From Candidatus Kryptoniota bacterium (GTDB lineage Bacteria > Bacteroidota > Ignavibacteria > Kryptoniales > JAKASW01): a DNA stretch of 64,000 nt. A program made the translations under genes and the position numbers. Position 1 is the stretch's first letter, and the number at the start of each line of letters is the position of its first letter. The stretch lies in assembly GCA_024641705.1 (NCBI GenBank), contig JAHECO010000001.1, positions 343,634 through 407,633 of the forward strand. Direction: 5' to 3'. The notes below the pieces were generated by a model that saw only the letters and a list, made by a program, of their open reading frames with translations, was not told where the DNA came from and did no database searches. Shown here piece after piece: positions 34,479 through 44,423 of this stretch.

Positions 34479-34630
34479 AATCCTAAATCCTAAACACTAA
34501 ATTCTAAACAAACTCAAATTCGCAAAACTATAATGACCAAAATGCTGGAAGGAGCAGGACCGCAGGATTTAGGTGTTTCGAATTTTGGGTTTTGGATTTG
34601 TTTAGGATTTCGAATTTAGAGCTTAGGATT
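34479..34630. repeat. Imperfect A/T-rich inverted repeat between aguB and aguA
   Basis: The left arm (34479-34522) repeats TCCTAAA, CACTAAA and TTCTAAA units; the right arm (34579-34630) carries the complementary TTTAGGA, TTTAGAG and TTAGGAT units. The arms can pair imperfectly over about 45 bases around a 56-base centre. It differs sharply in composition from the flanking genes. Confidence 0.6.
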
Positions 34631-34644
34631 GGCCCAACTACAGC

Positions 34645-35721
34645 ATGAAAACAACTAGGCTCGACATGCTTCCATCCCAATTCGGTTACCGCCTCCCCGC
34701 GGAGTGGGAGAAGCACGAGGCGACATGGCTCGGCTGGCCGCACAACAAGAGCGACTGGCCCGGAAAGTTCGCGCCGATTCCCTGGGTCTATGCCGAGATA
34801 GTCCGAAGGATATCCGCGGGCGAGAAGGCCAGGATTGTCGTCGAGTCGAAACAGCACGAGCGGCAGGCGCGCGCCGTGCTGGAGTCGGCGAACGTCGAGC
34901 TGATAAGCGTGGAGTTCTATATCATGAAGACCGACAGGGGCTGGACGCGCGACTCCGGTCCGCAGTTCATCAAAAGTGCCGGCGGGATCAGACAGGTGAA
35001 TTTCAGATTCAATGGATGGGCAAAATATCCGAATTACAAGAAGGATCGCAACCTTCCCGCTTTCATCTCCAGGAAACTCGGACTCTCCTCGTTCCTCCCC
35101 GGACATAACGGTGATCACGTTGTCCTTGAAGGGGGCTCCATAGACCATAACGGGAAAGGGACGCTCCTCACGACGGAAGAGTGTCTCCTCGACGAGCAGG
35201 TACAGGTGCGGAACCCGGGGTTCAGGAAGGATGACTACGAGGAGGTCTTCCGGGACTACCTCGGAATCACAAACGTGCTCTGGCTTGGCAAGGGAATCGC
35301 CGGCGACGATACTCACGGGCACGTCGACGATCTCTGCCGGTTCGTGAATGAGAAGACAATCCTCCTCGTGGAGGAAAATGATTCGCGGGACGACAACTAC
35401 AGGACGCTCGCAGAGAACAAGGAACGGATCCAGGCTTTCAGACTCGAGGACGGTTCAAAACCGGAGGTTGGCTTCCTGCCGATGCCGCATCCGGTGATTT
35501 TCAAAGGACAGAGACTCCCGGCGAGCTACGCGAATTTCTACATCTGCAACTCCGCAGTCCTCGTGCCGACCTTCGACGATCCGAACGACAGAGCCGCACT
35601 CGGAATCATCAGTGAGTTCATCAATGATCGTCCTGTTATCGGCATACATGCGCTAGACCTAGTCTGGGGTTTGGGGACACTTCACTGCCTGACGCACGAG
35701 CAGCCGGCGAAACCTGGCTAA
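34645..35721 (+). CDS. aguA: Agmatine deiminase
   Basis: 358 residues of the peptidylarginine-deiminase fold. Family motifs include the MLPSQFGYRLPAEWEKHEATWLGWPH start, TDRGWTRDSGP, GDDTHGHVDD, and the nucleophile C348 in GTLHCLTHEQPA. The enzyme hydrolyses agmatine to N-carbamoylputrescine and ammonia, and AguB finishes the route to putrescine. Unusually there is no ribosome binding site and an inverted repeat lies just upstream. The stem GATCATGC/GCATGGTC at 35724-35745 after the stop may weakly terminate. Confidence 0.94.
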   Translation: MKTTRLDMLPSQFGYRLPAEWEKHEATWLGWPHNKSDWPGKFAPIPWVYAEIVRRISAGEKARIVVESKQHERQARAVLESANVELISVEFYIMKTDRGWTRDSGPQFIKSAGGIRQVNFRFNGWAKYPNYKKDRNLPAFISRKLGLSSFLPGHNGDHVVLEGGSIDHNGKGTLLTTEECLLDEQVQVRNPGFRKDDYEEVFRDYLGITNVLWLGKGIAGDDTHGHVDDLCRFVNEKTILLVEENDSRDDNYRTLAENKERIQAFRLEDGSKPEVGFLPMPHPVIFKGQRLPASYANFYICNSAVLVPTFDDPNDRAALGIISEFINDRPVIGIHALDLVWGLGTLHCLTHEQPAKPG

Positions 35722-35907
35722 GATCATGCCGATGAGCATGGTCCTTTCAACGAAGTGGGGCCCATGCAGTGCAGGATAGGTTATTGTCCCGCCGGTCATT
35801 GTCATTGAAGTAGCAAGGTTGTTCCTTCGACGACCTACACATATATTTTGATCAGATATGACACAAGACGAGACACACGGGAATAAAATCAGCCAGACAG
35901 GGAGAGA

Positions 35908-36495
35908 ATGACAGACGCCCAGAAGCATGCTCTTGAACTGGAATACGGACTAACCAAAGATGAGCTTTTAGACGCAATAAACCTTCGGTTTCGTGCAAAG
36001 GTTACACTCGAAGGAGCAGTAGCCGAAGTTCAGCTCGGCAAGCATATCCAGCATCTCCTTGACACCGGCGTGATCACTCGTTTTGAGGCTCATGACAAAG
36101 ACGGATACCCGGACTATTCAATCTATCTTCCTAAGACTCCGAGCAAAGCATTGCGTGTGGAATGCAAGAATATCCGAAACTCAGACGAAGCTTACCGGAA
36201 AGGTGGCGAGATCACTGCCTACAAAGTTGAGACACAGAAGACGAGGGCTTCCAAGGGAGACAAAAGCAGCCGTTTCTATAGCTTCAGTCAGTTTGAGATC
36301 CTTGCTGTTTGTCTCGGCAAGAAGACGCACGACTGGACACAATTCGTGTTCATAGAAAGCAAGTGTCTCGCAAAACATCCTGACTACAAGAAGAAAATGG
36401 CTGTGATGCAACGCGTGCCACTTCCGGGTTCCGCCGTGGCTTCACCGTGGTACACTACATTGGAAAGTCTAATCGAAAGGTTGGGAAAACGATGA
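35908..36495 (+). CDS. Type II restriction endonuclease-like protein (PD-(D/E)XK)
   Basis: 195 residues. The core GYPDYSIYLP...LRVECKN gives a PD and a downstream ExK, the nuclease metal site. The C-terminal part with SSRFYSFSQFEILAVCLG is a pattern seen in several restriction enzymes. The stop overlaps the start of the N4-cytosine-type methyltransferase by four bases. The two should form a restriction-modification pair. GGGAGAG sits before the ATG. Recognition sequence unknown. Confidence 0.8.
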   Translation: MTDAQKHALELEYGLTKDELLDAINLRFRAKVTLEGAVAEVQLGKHIQHLLDTGVITRFEAHDKDGYPDYSIYLPKTPSKALRVECKNIRNSDEAYRKGGEITAYKVETQKTRASKGDKSSRFYSFSQFEILAVCLGKKTHDWTQFVFIESKCLAKHPDYKKKMAVMQRVPLPGSAVASPWYTTLESLIERLGKR

Positions 36496-37436
36496 GACCT
36501 GCATACAGTACAGCTTTAGGCAAAGCTTATTGCGGTGACTCGCTCGCTCTGATGAGTGACATGGCCCCGAACTCAGTCGATTTGGTCGTCACCTCTCCGC
36601 CATACGCGCTTTATTTCAAGAAGGAATACGGGAACGCAGACCAGGCCAACTATATCAACTGGTTTTCGCCGTTTGCGTCAGAGATAAAAAGGATTCTGAA
36701 ACCGACCGGAAGCTTCGTCCTGAACATAGGCGGAACATGGGCGCCGGGCAATCCGACCCGCTCTCTCTATCATTTTCGTCTCCTGCTTCATCTCTGCGAC
36801 GAGATAGGGCTAAACCTGTGCCAGGAATTCTTCTGGTACAACCCCGCAAAGCTCCCCGCGCCTGCGGAATGGGTAAACGTGAGGCGAATCCGCGTGAAGG
36901 ATTCCGTTGAATATATTTATTGGCTTGGTAAAACACCGCACCCCAAAGCAGACAATTCCAAAGTCTTGCAGCCGTACAGCAAGGATATGATTCGCCTCAT
37001 TCGCAAAGGAATAACCAAGACCGTTCGTCCGTCCGGACACAACATCAAAGAGACTTTCGCCCAGGACAGGGGCGGATCGATTCCCGGGAATCTCATCGAA
37101 TGCGGGAACAACGAGAGCAACAGCAATTACTTTGCCGCACTGAAAAAGAAGAAGCGAAAAATTCACCCCGCACGATTCCCTGCTGAGCTGCCGCGCTTCT
37201 TCATGAATTTCCTGACCGATGAAGACGATCTTGTCCTCGATCCTTTTGCAGGTTCAAACACGACAGGATATGTTGCAGAGTCGCTCAACAGACGGTGGAT
37301 TTCCATGGAAATCAACTCCGACTACGTCGAGGATTCACGGCTGCGCTTCCAGATCGCCGAAGCAAATCCGTCTGTGCAATTGGAACATCCTGCTCGACCC
37401 GTTCAGCTAAAGCTGCTGAATGAAAAGAGAGGCTAA
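36492..37436 (+). CDS. DNA methyltransferase, TSPPY (N4-cytosine) type
   Basis: 314 residues from the ATG overlapping the nuclease stop. Catalytic motif TSPPY comes first and DPFAGSNTTGYVAE (AdoMet site) near the end, the beta-class order typical of N4-cytosine enzymes such as those of the PvuII/BamHI group. The middle region contains conserved pieces (EFFWYNPAKLPAPAEWVNVRR, HPARFPAELPRFF). It should protect host DNA from the partner nuclease. Target site not predictable here. Confidence 0.9.
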   Translation: MRPAYSTALGKAYCGDSLALMSDMAPNSVDLVVTSPPYALYFKKEYGNADQANYINWFSPFASEIKRILKPTGSFVLNIGGTWAPGNPTRSLYHFRLLLHLCDEIGLNLCQEFFWYNPAKLPAPAEWVNVRRIRVKDSVEYIYWLGKTPHPKADNSKVLQPYSKDMIRLIRKGITKTVRPSGHNIKETFAQDRGGSIPGNLIECGNNESNSNYFAALKKKKRKIHPARFPAELPRFFMNFLTDEDDLVLDPFAGSNTTGYVAESLNRRWISMEINSDYVEDSRLRFQIAEANPSVQLEHPARPVQLKLLNEKRG

Positions 37437-37520
37437 CAGAAAAATCTTGTTCGGATGCAAAACAGATAGAGCTGCAGCAAGCGTATTAACTACCTTTTAC
37501 CGGGCTTGTACTATGTATAG

Positions 37521-38168
37521 ATGGCGAGCCGATATAGACTGCACTCTACAGGAGCAAGGCGTGAAATGGTAGTTGAAACTGCTGCGTCTTTCGCTAAGTA
37601 CAAATTGATGCTAAAAGATGATGTCTCCAAAGTAAGGGAAGAAGATGTATCATTCATAATAGCATCAGCTTCCGAAGATGTTTTGGAACGACTTGGAGTT
37701 CCGATGTTCTCTAGGTTGGTGCAGGTCGAAGTCCCATATCCTGGACAAAATGAACGATGCGATGTATTCCTAAATTCTAAACAGTTCCCGTTTCCGCATC
37801 CCGAATTTAGTTCGCACGATACCTACGTAGAATGCAAGTTTTTTAGACAGGGTGATTCTGGCGGAAATAAAACAAATCGAGCAAAGCCTTTATGGAATGA
37901 CTTTAGAAAAGTGATCAAGTTGAGCGGTTCTTTAGCTTACAGTGTAGTGTTGTGCGAAAATGATATAAACACAGTTTTGCCTTTAGGAGGCAAGCATAGC
38001 GCTGCGATCCGGCAATGTTTTTTGCCGGAATCAGATTCTAAGTTCTCACTTTGGGTCGAACCGAACTTTTTTGTTTCGGGCAGTACCTCCGTGTTGGTGA
38101 GAAGCAGTGGTAGAAACAGTAAGGAAATTAAAATTGTTAAAAACATCTCTGCCAACCATTCCCCTTGA
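37521..38168 (+). CDS. Putative PD-(D/E)XK nuclease-like protein in defence island
   Basis: 215 residues; family not recognised. NERCDVFLNS followed by DTYVECKFF has the spacing of a D...ExK nuclease core. The C-terminal region (KLSGSLAYSVVLCENDINT) resembles the strand after the catalytic site. The gene is clearly richer in A and T than the chromosome average. It has its own 84-base upstream gap. Possibly an extra restriction component or a stand-alone effector. Confidence 0.6.
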   Translation: MASRYRLHSTGARREMVVETAASFAKYKLMLKDDVSKVREEDVSFIIASASEDVLERLGVPMFSRLVQVEVPYPGQNERCDVFLNSKQFPFPHPEFSSHDTYVECKFFRQGDSGGNKTNRAKPLWNDFRKVIKLSGSLAYSVVLCENDINTVLPLGGKHSAAIRQCFLPESDSKFSLWVEPNFFVSGSTSVLVRSSGRNSKEIKIVKNISANHSP

Positions 38169-38339
38169 AGTTTACTAATAACCCCGATCGTCTTTTTAGA
38201 ATTTACGTATTTCATTTGTTCTCAAATGGTGAAAACTGTGGTGCATTTGAATTCTGACACTTTGTAGCCGGCCGTTCAACGTGTCGGGATGTTATGCGAG
38301 TGTATGGCAGGATAATTATAGTTAGCGAGAGGCAAATCC

Positions 38340-39134
38340 ATGCGTGAATTATCAACTGAACATGCGAGGTACTGTTTAGCTCGACTAGGATTAGTTGCGG
38401 AAGACATAGATGTTGCTCCTTACGAGAAGCGAGCGGACTTACGTGCTCGGTGGCTATCCGAAGAATACTTATTTGAGGCTAAGTCGCGCGAGCCACACAG
38501 TGGTTGGCTTGCACTTCGTAAACAAGCGATCGCAGAAATCGGCGCCAGCACATCCCGGCCCGTCGAGCCATGGAACTCTCTTGCAAGCACCATTGAGGAA
38601 GCTTACGACCAGTTAATGGCTACCCCATGTTCCAAGAATGCATTCCGGATCCTTTGGGTTGTAGCCCCGAACTTGGATGACAGTTTTGTAATAGCATGCC
38701 TCGAAAAACGTTTACTTGGAACGAAGTGTCTCACAGCAGTGGCCGATCCTAATGCGCTGGTAATGCCAAGAATGCTAGATTGCTATCATTATTCTCAAAA
38801 CGGCTTTGAACGTTGCCCCCATCTAGACGGCGCCATTCTTTCATCGATAGAGGGCGGGCGACTCTATCTTAACTACTACTCTCCGAACCACTTACGGTTC
38901 AGGACAAGTTATCTCTACAAAAAGTTTGCTGAAAAATCGGCCGTTGTCGACCCTGAGATCGAGGTTGAAAAAGGAAACGCGCTTATGTTGGCAAACGATT
39001 TCTGCGGTCCACGAGATGGGGGGCATCAGTGGGAGTACTTGAAGCAAAAATATTCTCTTCTCACATGTGAGGCAATAGAAAGCCAATTCAATAGTCTCTT
39101 GGTTCTCCCGAGTCGAATGCTAGGTGGCACATGA
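38340..39134 (+). CDS. Putative nuclease-like protein of unknown family in defence island
   Basis: 264 residues. Early in the protein, EKRADLRARWLSEEYLFEAKSR offers a D...ExK arrangement as in PD-(D/E)XK enzymes, but at the N-terminus, with a long uncharacterised C-terminal part that includes a second conserved-looking segment (RILWVVAPNLDDSF). AT-rich like its neighbour. The ATG follows GAGAGGCAAATCC. Function is uncertain; position argues for defence. Confidence 0.55.
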   Translation: MRELSTEHARYCLARLGLVAEDIDVAPYEKRADLRARWLSEEYLFEAKSREPHSGWLALRKQAIAEIGASTSRPVEPWNSLASTIEEAYDQLMATPCSKNAFRILWVVAPNLDDSFVIACLEKRLLGTKCLTAVADPNALVMPRMLDCYHYSQNGFERCPHLDGAILSSIEGGRLYLNYYSPNHLRFRTSYLYKKFAEKSAVVDPEIEVEKGNALMLANDFCGPRDGGHQWEYLKQKYSLLTCEAIESQFNSLLVLPSRMLGGT

Positions 39135-39199
39135 TCACGTTGAGATCATTATTCCACCTGAAACTATGGTAAGAAGATAACATCAAAGGTAGATGTGCT

Positions 39200-39454
39200 G
39201 TGAAATACGCTGATGAGGAAATAATCGGAACCAGAAGCGGAAGAAGCATTTCCCCCCAATTTGAATTGGAATGCCAAGAGATTATTTGTCAGGCCCTTGT
39301 CGAATTGATGACGGAGAAAGGATTATATCAGAACATAAACATAAACTATGAGGATGTTGTTACCTCCGCGGTTGAGCAGGCTGCGGATCAATATTCGCGG
39401 TGCGCAGGAGTTGATACCCGGCACACGTCTCTCACGTCGGCTAAGCTGTCGTGA
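39200..39454 (+). CDS. Small hypothetical protein at island boundary
   Basis: 84 residues from GTG 39200, no membrane segment, a helix-prone middle (QFELECQEIICQALVELMTEKG). No ribosome binding site is obvious and I do not recognise a family; the last 15 residues look non-native. It may be a broken remnant. Confidence 0.35.
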   Translation: MKYADEEIIGTRSGRSISPQFELECQEIICQALVELMTEKGLYQNININYEDVVTSAVEQAADQYSRCAGVDTRHTSLTSAKLS

Positions 39455-39530
39455 AGCTCGGGGCCTGTCAGTTTGACTTTTGCCAGACCGCAGGCTAATT
39501 TTTGCATGAGACATGCGCGTGTTCGCAACG

Positions 39531-39974
39531 ATGTCAAAAAATACTATCCACCCTGAATTAATCGCCCCCTGCGGAATGAACTGCGCGGTGTGCAGCCGTT
39601 ATCTCGCCTTCATCAACAAAATCCCGCTCAAAAAGGGAATTATCTACTGTGAAGGGTGCCGTCCCGCCGACAGACGCTGCGCGATGATTAAGAAGAGATG
39701 CAAAGATGTGCTCAGACTTGATGAGGGTGAAGTCGATTATTGCTGTGATTGTGATGACTATCCGTGCGAGAGTCTCAGTCGCCTCGACAAACGGTATCGT
39801 GAGAACTACGGCATGAGCATGATCGACAACCTCGAACAGATCAGGTCCATTGGGTTGGCCGAATTCATCGCGGAGCAATCGGAGAAGTACAGGTGCCCGC
39901 GGTGCGGCGGTTTGATTTCGGTGCACAACAAGAAGTGTTTCAAATGTGATAAGATAGTGAGCTGGAAGAAGTAG
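39531..39974 (+). CDS. Cysteine-rich DUF3795-type protein
   Basis: 147 residues. The N-terminal LIAPCGMNCAVCSRY, the central CEGCRP and CCDCDDYPCESL, and a terminal zinc ribbon (CPRCGG...CFKC) give more than a dozen cysteines. The PCGxxCxxC start and YPC segment match DUF3795 proteins, whose function is unknown; metal or Fe-S binding is likely. ATG 39531 is chosen over 39513 because homologues begin shortly before the PCG motif. Confidence 0.78.
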   Translation: MSKNTIHPELIAPCGMNCAVCSRYLAFINKIPLKKGIIYCEGCRPADRRCAMIKKRCKDVLRLDEGEVDYCCDCDDYPCESLSRLDKRYRENYGMSMIDNLEQIRSIGLAEFIAEQSEKYRCPRCGGLISVHNKKCFKCDKIVSWKK

Positions 39975-40163
39975 GGCGCCTTATCCAGTTTTCGGGACCT
40001 CAGTTTTTATCATGGTGTTGTAAGGGTATGTAAAGGCGTGTCCTGCGGCGTCGAGGCTGGAAATCGGAAGAGTTCCTCGTAACCAGCACCCAAGGCGACA
40101 CGTAATCCTTGAAGTCAGGTTTTCAGACTGTAATCAGGTGAACTAACTGGGCAGGCAATTAAG

Positions 40164-42661
40164 ATGTCGTGTATCCGCGCCGCAATCTTGCTTTCGATCT
40201 TTTTGATTTCGACGCAGGCGTTCCCGCAGACCGGGACAATCACCGGCTTCGTCTCGGACTCGAAAACAGGCGAGCCGCTCGCCGGTGTGAATATTCTTGT
40301 GAATGAATTGAAAAATACGGGCGCCGTGACGGATGCGGACGGCCGGTTCATAATGATCGTTCCCTTGGGGAGCTATTCACTGAAAGCGAGTGCGGTCGGA
40401 TTCCGGCCGGTGGTAAGGACTGACGTTATCGTCACCGCCGGGGCGAGACTCATGTGGCACTGAAGCTTTCGGAAGCTCCCGTTGAGCTGGGCCAGGTAAC
40501 GATAACTCCCGATTACTTTGAGAAAGCCGCGCTCGAAAACAACCTCAGTACTGTGGTCCTGGGTTCGGAAGAAGTGAAGAGATCTCCCGGCTCGGCGCAG
40601 GACTTCCAGCGGATACTGCAGGCGATGGCCGGGGTGTCCTTCACAACCGACCAGACGAATGAACTCCTCGTGCGAGGCGGGGCTCCCGACGAGAACCTGA
40701 CGGTCTTCGATCATATGGAGATACATTCCACAAATCATTATCCCAACCAGTTCAACTCCGGCGGTCCGATAAACATGATCAATGTCGACCTGATCCAGGA
40801 TGTCCAGTTCTCTACCGGTGGTTTCATCTCGAAGTACGGGGACAAATCCTCTTCGGTGATGACGATAACCACGAGAGAGGGAAGTCGGGAAAGTCTCCTT
40901 AGAGGTAATGTAAATCTGTCGATGGCGGGATACGGTGCGGTCCTCGAGGGGAGAATAAACGGAGGCAGGGGCTCATGGCTGATCTCGGCAAGGAAGAGCT
41001 ACGTCGATCTGATCGCGGGATCGTTCGGGCTGACAGCGATACCGAAATATTACGATCTGCAATCGAAGGTCGCGTACGACCTGTCCCGGGTACATGCCCT
41101 GTCCTTCTCGGCGATTTACGGGAACGACATGATAGACATCGTCGGGGAACCGGGTGCGGTGAATCCGGTCATGGCGGGCCGGGTGGATTCGGTGGACATC
41201 TATAACGCCGACGTGAGACAGCATCAGTATGCCGCGGGGATCACGCTCGAGAGCAAATGGTCCGAGCGTTTCATTTCTATTATGACGATATCCAGGAACA
41301 GCTTCAGCGACGGCACTTATGTTACCGGCGACTTCACGAGACGAAGCTACGACTCAAATGGGAAAGTCGGTGCGACGAGCGTTCTGAAAACCAGAGACGT
41401 TTACACGCAGAGTGCCGATAACGGTGAGACCGCTCTGAATTCGGAGTTTATCTGGAATCTGAGCAGCGCAAACGAACTCAACTTCGGCGCGGCCCTGAAG
41501 TTCATAGATTTCAAATCTCTCGAAGCCGTCGAGGCGGACACAGCGAGGTATGACCTGAACCGCGACGGCGGGTACGATGTCACCGTGATCGTGCCGCCGG
41601 CGCATATCGACTACAATTTCCCGTTCCCGGACCAGTACAAGGCTTATTTGTTTGCAAACGACAAGGTAAGAATATTCGACGGGAGACTCGTTTTGAATGT
41701 CGGGCTGAGATACGACTATATGTCTTACAGCGGGAATGGCGATATAAGCCCGCGTCTCTCGGCCTCATATTCACTGGTGCCGGGGAGCGTAACCCTGAAC
41801 CTGGCAGCCGGCAAGTACTACCAGACTCCCCCGCTTCCATACTTCGGGGACAGGTACCAGTCCGAAGTAAACAGGTACCTTATGAGCAGTCTGGCAGACC
41901 ATTATGTGCTTGGAGTGGAATACCTCCCGGCGTCAGGGCTGAAGATTGACGTGGAAGGATATTACAAGAGATATTCCCGCCTTCCAATCTCCGAGGACTT
42001 CGTCCATTTCTTCGACAGGACTTACAGATCGGAGAGAATCCTGAATATCGGACGGCAGGATGTGCAGGGGATCGACGTTTTCGTTCAACAGAAACTCGTC
42101 AAGGACATCTACGGGACAATCGCCTTTTCCAGAATGTGGAGCAAGTACTACGACCCGAGATTGGGGATGGAGGGGAAGACATTTACCTCGCCTTTCGATT
42201 TTCCGTATGTGGCCACGGTTATTACGGGGAAGAGGTTCTCAGGACTCAGGTCGAGTCTGAACGAGCTGCCGTTCTATGTGAGGTATCCGAGTTACATCCT
42301 ACCGTTTTCCGACGACATGGAAATCAGCCTTCGGTACCGGTATGCGACGGGGAAACCGTACACGCCTCAAACTTTTACAGTATCAGAGGAGCACCGTGCC
42401 GGGGGATCGAAATGGAGCGACGGCTGGTGGCAGGCGGGAAGCGACATCAACTCCGCGAGGTATCCGGATTACCGGAGGCTGGATGTATCTTTTTCAAGCA
42501 GGTTCAACTTCGCTCGCTGGGACCTTGTCATGTATCTCTCAGTCCAGAATGTGCTCAATCGCAAGAACGTCGCGTTCTACCAATACAATTCCGACGGAAC
42601 CATGGAAACCATCTACCAGTTCGCCTTGCTCCCTGTCGTCGGAATGGAAGTGGAGTTCTGA
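40164..42661 (+). CDS. TonB-dependent receptor with CarboxypepD-reg domain, frameshifted
   Basis: The intact product would have about 832 residues: a signal peptide (ending QAFPQ), a CarboxypepD-reg domain (TGFVSDSKTGEPLAGVNI), a plug domain (DLIQDVQFSTGGFISKYGD) and a 22-stranded barrel ending in aromatic VGMEVEF. The frame breaks near 40437-40445. Reading through CCGGGGCGAG with one extra G gives the expected continuation (VTAGGETHVALKLSEAP) into the second frame. It belongs to the Bacteroidota group that imports or secretes with an N-terminal extension domain; the ligand is unknown. A sequence error is as likely as a true pseudogene. Confidence 0.87.
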
Positions 42662-42756
42662 TTGTCCGTTAACGGACAAAATATTTCTTCCGGGACGCCG
42701 TGTGCAGGATTCGCCGCGAACAATCCGTGCCTGAGATCCGGAGAGGAGAGCTGAAT

Positions 42757-44022
42757 ATGAGAGGAGTGGCTGCCGTAAACAAAATCCGTTCGATGGCGAG
42801 GGCGTTTCTGGCAAACCCCCAACTTCTGTTTGTGAAGCCGTCGATCAACACATTCATGTGTTCGTACATGAACAAGTTCCGCGCCCGCACTGTAGGCAGG
42901 AACCTGATCGTTCACTCGCACCTCCCGCCGTTGAACAGCAAGGCGTACTCCCGGTTTGTAGACCGGCACCTGATAGCCAGGACGTCCGGGCCTTCGCACG
43001 CGCAGATCGGGGTAACCAATCTCTGTCCTCAGAACTGCGACTACTGCTACAACAAGAACAGGTCCGGCAGGGTGATAGACAGCGAGACTATCATCCGCAT
43101 TGCAAAAGAATTAAAAGAATCGGGAGTCGTATGGCTCGGCTTGACCGGGGGCGAGCCGCTCCTCAACAAGGATCTCGCGAAAATTGTCGAAAGCGTATCG
43201 GAAGACTGCGCGGTCAAGCTCTTCACGACGGGATGTACGCTCACGCCAAGGCTGGCGATCGATCTCAAGAGCGCGGGACTCTTTTCGGTCTCCGTCAGTC
43301 TCGACCACTGGAACGAGGCGACACATGACGCCGGGAGGAAATACAAGGGCGCATTCAAAGAGGCGATGCGGGCTATCGATACTTTCAGGAACCTCGGCGG
43401 AATAGATGTAGGGGTGTCCGCAGTTTTGACCCGGGAGATGATACGTACGGATCAAACGGAGAAATTTCTGGACTTTCTCGACACGCTCAGCGTGCACGAG
43501 GCCTGGCTTAGCGAAGTGAAACCGACGACGAAGGAGTTCTGGGATGACAGGCTGGTGATAACCGAAGAGGACCGGCTGAAGCTTGTCCGGCTGCAGGATC
43601 GGTACAACTCGGGGCAGAGGATGACCGTCAACTATCTCGGTCACTTCGAGGGGAAGGAAAATTTCGGGTGCAACGCCGGGAACAAGATGGTCTACATCGA
43701 CGCTTTCGGCGAGGTTAGTCCTTGTGTGTTTGCTCCGATGAGTTTCGGGAGTGTGTACGAGACGAATATACGGCAAATATTGGGGGAGATGAGGCGCCGC
43801 TTCCATTCCGATTTGAAATGCTTTGTCAACAAGAACTACCGGATCTTCGAGAAGCATTCGAACGGAGAGCGGGTATTTGGGAAGGAAAGTTCTCTGAAGA
43901 TCATGGATGAGGTGGATTTCGGAGAGCTTTCCGCGTTCTTCAGGCTTTATTACGCGGGCGGAAGAAACCGGGAGGCGGCGTGGGAGCAGCCGTCAGCGAG
44001 AAGAATAACGGAGCCGGCATGA
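42757..44022 (+). CDS. Radical SAM protein with SPASM-like C-terminus
   Basis: 421 residues from ATG 42757 after GAGAGGAGAG; a longer frame upstream starts without a site. The radical SAM cluster is C90-X3-C94-X2-C97 (CPQNCDYCY), followed by LTGGEPLLN. Near the C-terminus, FGCNAGNKMVYIDAFGEVSPC is a SPASM/twitch-type motif that could bind one auxiliary cluster, though fewer cysteines than usual remain. The product is unknown. The stop overlaps the next start, and the downstream genes encode a membrane protein, a small protein and a GMC oxidoreductase. Confidence 0.88.
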   Translation: MRGVAAVNKIRSMARAFLANPQLLFVKPSINTFMCSYMNKFRARTVGRNLIVHSHLPPLNSKAYSRFVDRHLIARTSGPSHAQIGVTNLCPQNCDYCYNKNRSGRVIDSETIIRIAKELKESGVVWLGLTGGEPLLNKDLAKIVESVSEDCAVKLFTTGCTLTPRLAIDLKSAGLFSVSVSLDHWNEATHDAGRKYKGAFKEAMRAIDTFRNLGGIDVGVSAVLTREMIRTDQTEKFLDFLDTLSVHEAWLSEVKPTTKEFWDDRLVITEEDRLKLVRLQDRYNSGQRMTVNYLGHFEGKENFGCNAGNKMVYIDAFGEVSPCVFAPMSFGSVYETNIRQILGEMRRRFHSDLKCFVNKNYRIFEKHSNGERVFGKESSLKIMDEVDFGELSAFFRLYYAGGRNREAAWEQPSARRITEPA

Positions 44023-44423
44023 AATTTTACCGATTGTTGAGTCTGACTCTTGCTTTTGCCTTCGTCGTCGTCGGAGTCCTTTTTGTCACTTATCCCGACG
44101 GCGTGATTGCTTTCTTCAATGCATTATCTGCTCCATTAGGCATGCGTCTCTCACCGCTTGCCGGTTTCAACTTCTACCTGATCCTTGCCGGGAGTTATAT
44201 GTATGTCGTAGCGGTGCTGGCATTTATGATGTATCGCTTCCCAGCGAACTATTTCTTCCCCCTCCTCCTGGCTCATGCAAAATTGGCTTCGTCGACAGTG
44301 TCTATAATCATGTTCATCTTCCAGGCGCGATACCTTATTTACATCGCCAATTTTGTGGTCGACGGCGTCATCGGTGCACTCGCGTTTTATTTCTTTGTGA
44401 GGATCAGAAAGGAAGGGAATTGA
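44019..44423 (+). CDS. Four-helix membrane protein in radical SAM operon
   Basis: 134 residues from ATG 44019, which overlaps the radical SAM stop and follows GGAG. About four membrane helices fill most of the protein (LSLTLAFAFVVVGVLF, a central pair, and the last FVVDGVIGALAFYFF). The family is not recognised. The tight overlap both upstream and downstream ties it to the operon. Confidence 0.75.
   Translation: MKFYRLLSLTLAFAFVVVGVLFVTYPDGVIAFFNALSAPLGMRLSPLAGFNFYLILAGSYMYVVAVLAFMMYRFPANYFFPLLLAHAKLASSTVSIIMFIFQARYLIYIANFVVDGVIGALAFYFFVRIRKEGN

Noticed and set aside
39975..40163. Possible riboswitch upstream of the TonB receptor (cobalamin receptors often have one)
   Set aside because: I looked for cobalamin box-type conserved segments and found only a small stem; no convincing match.
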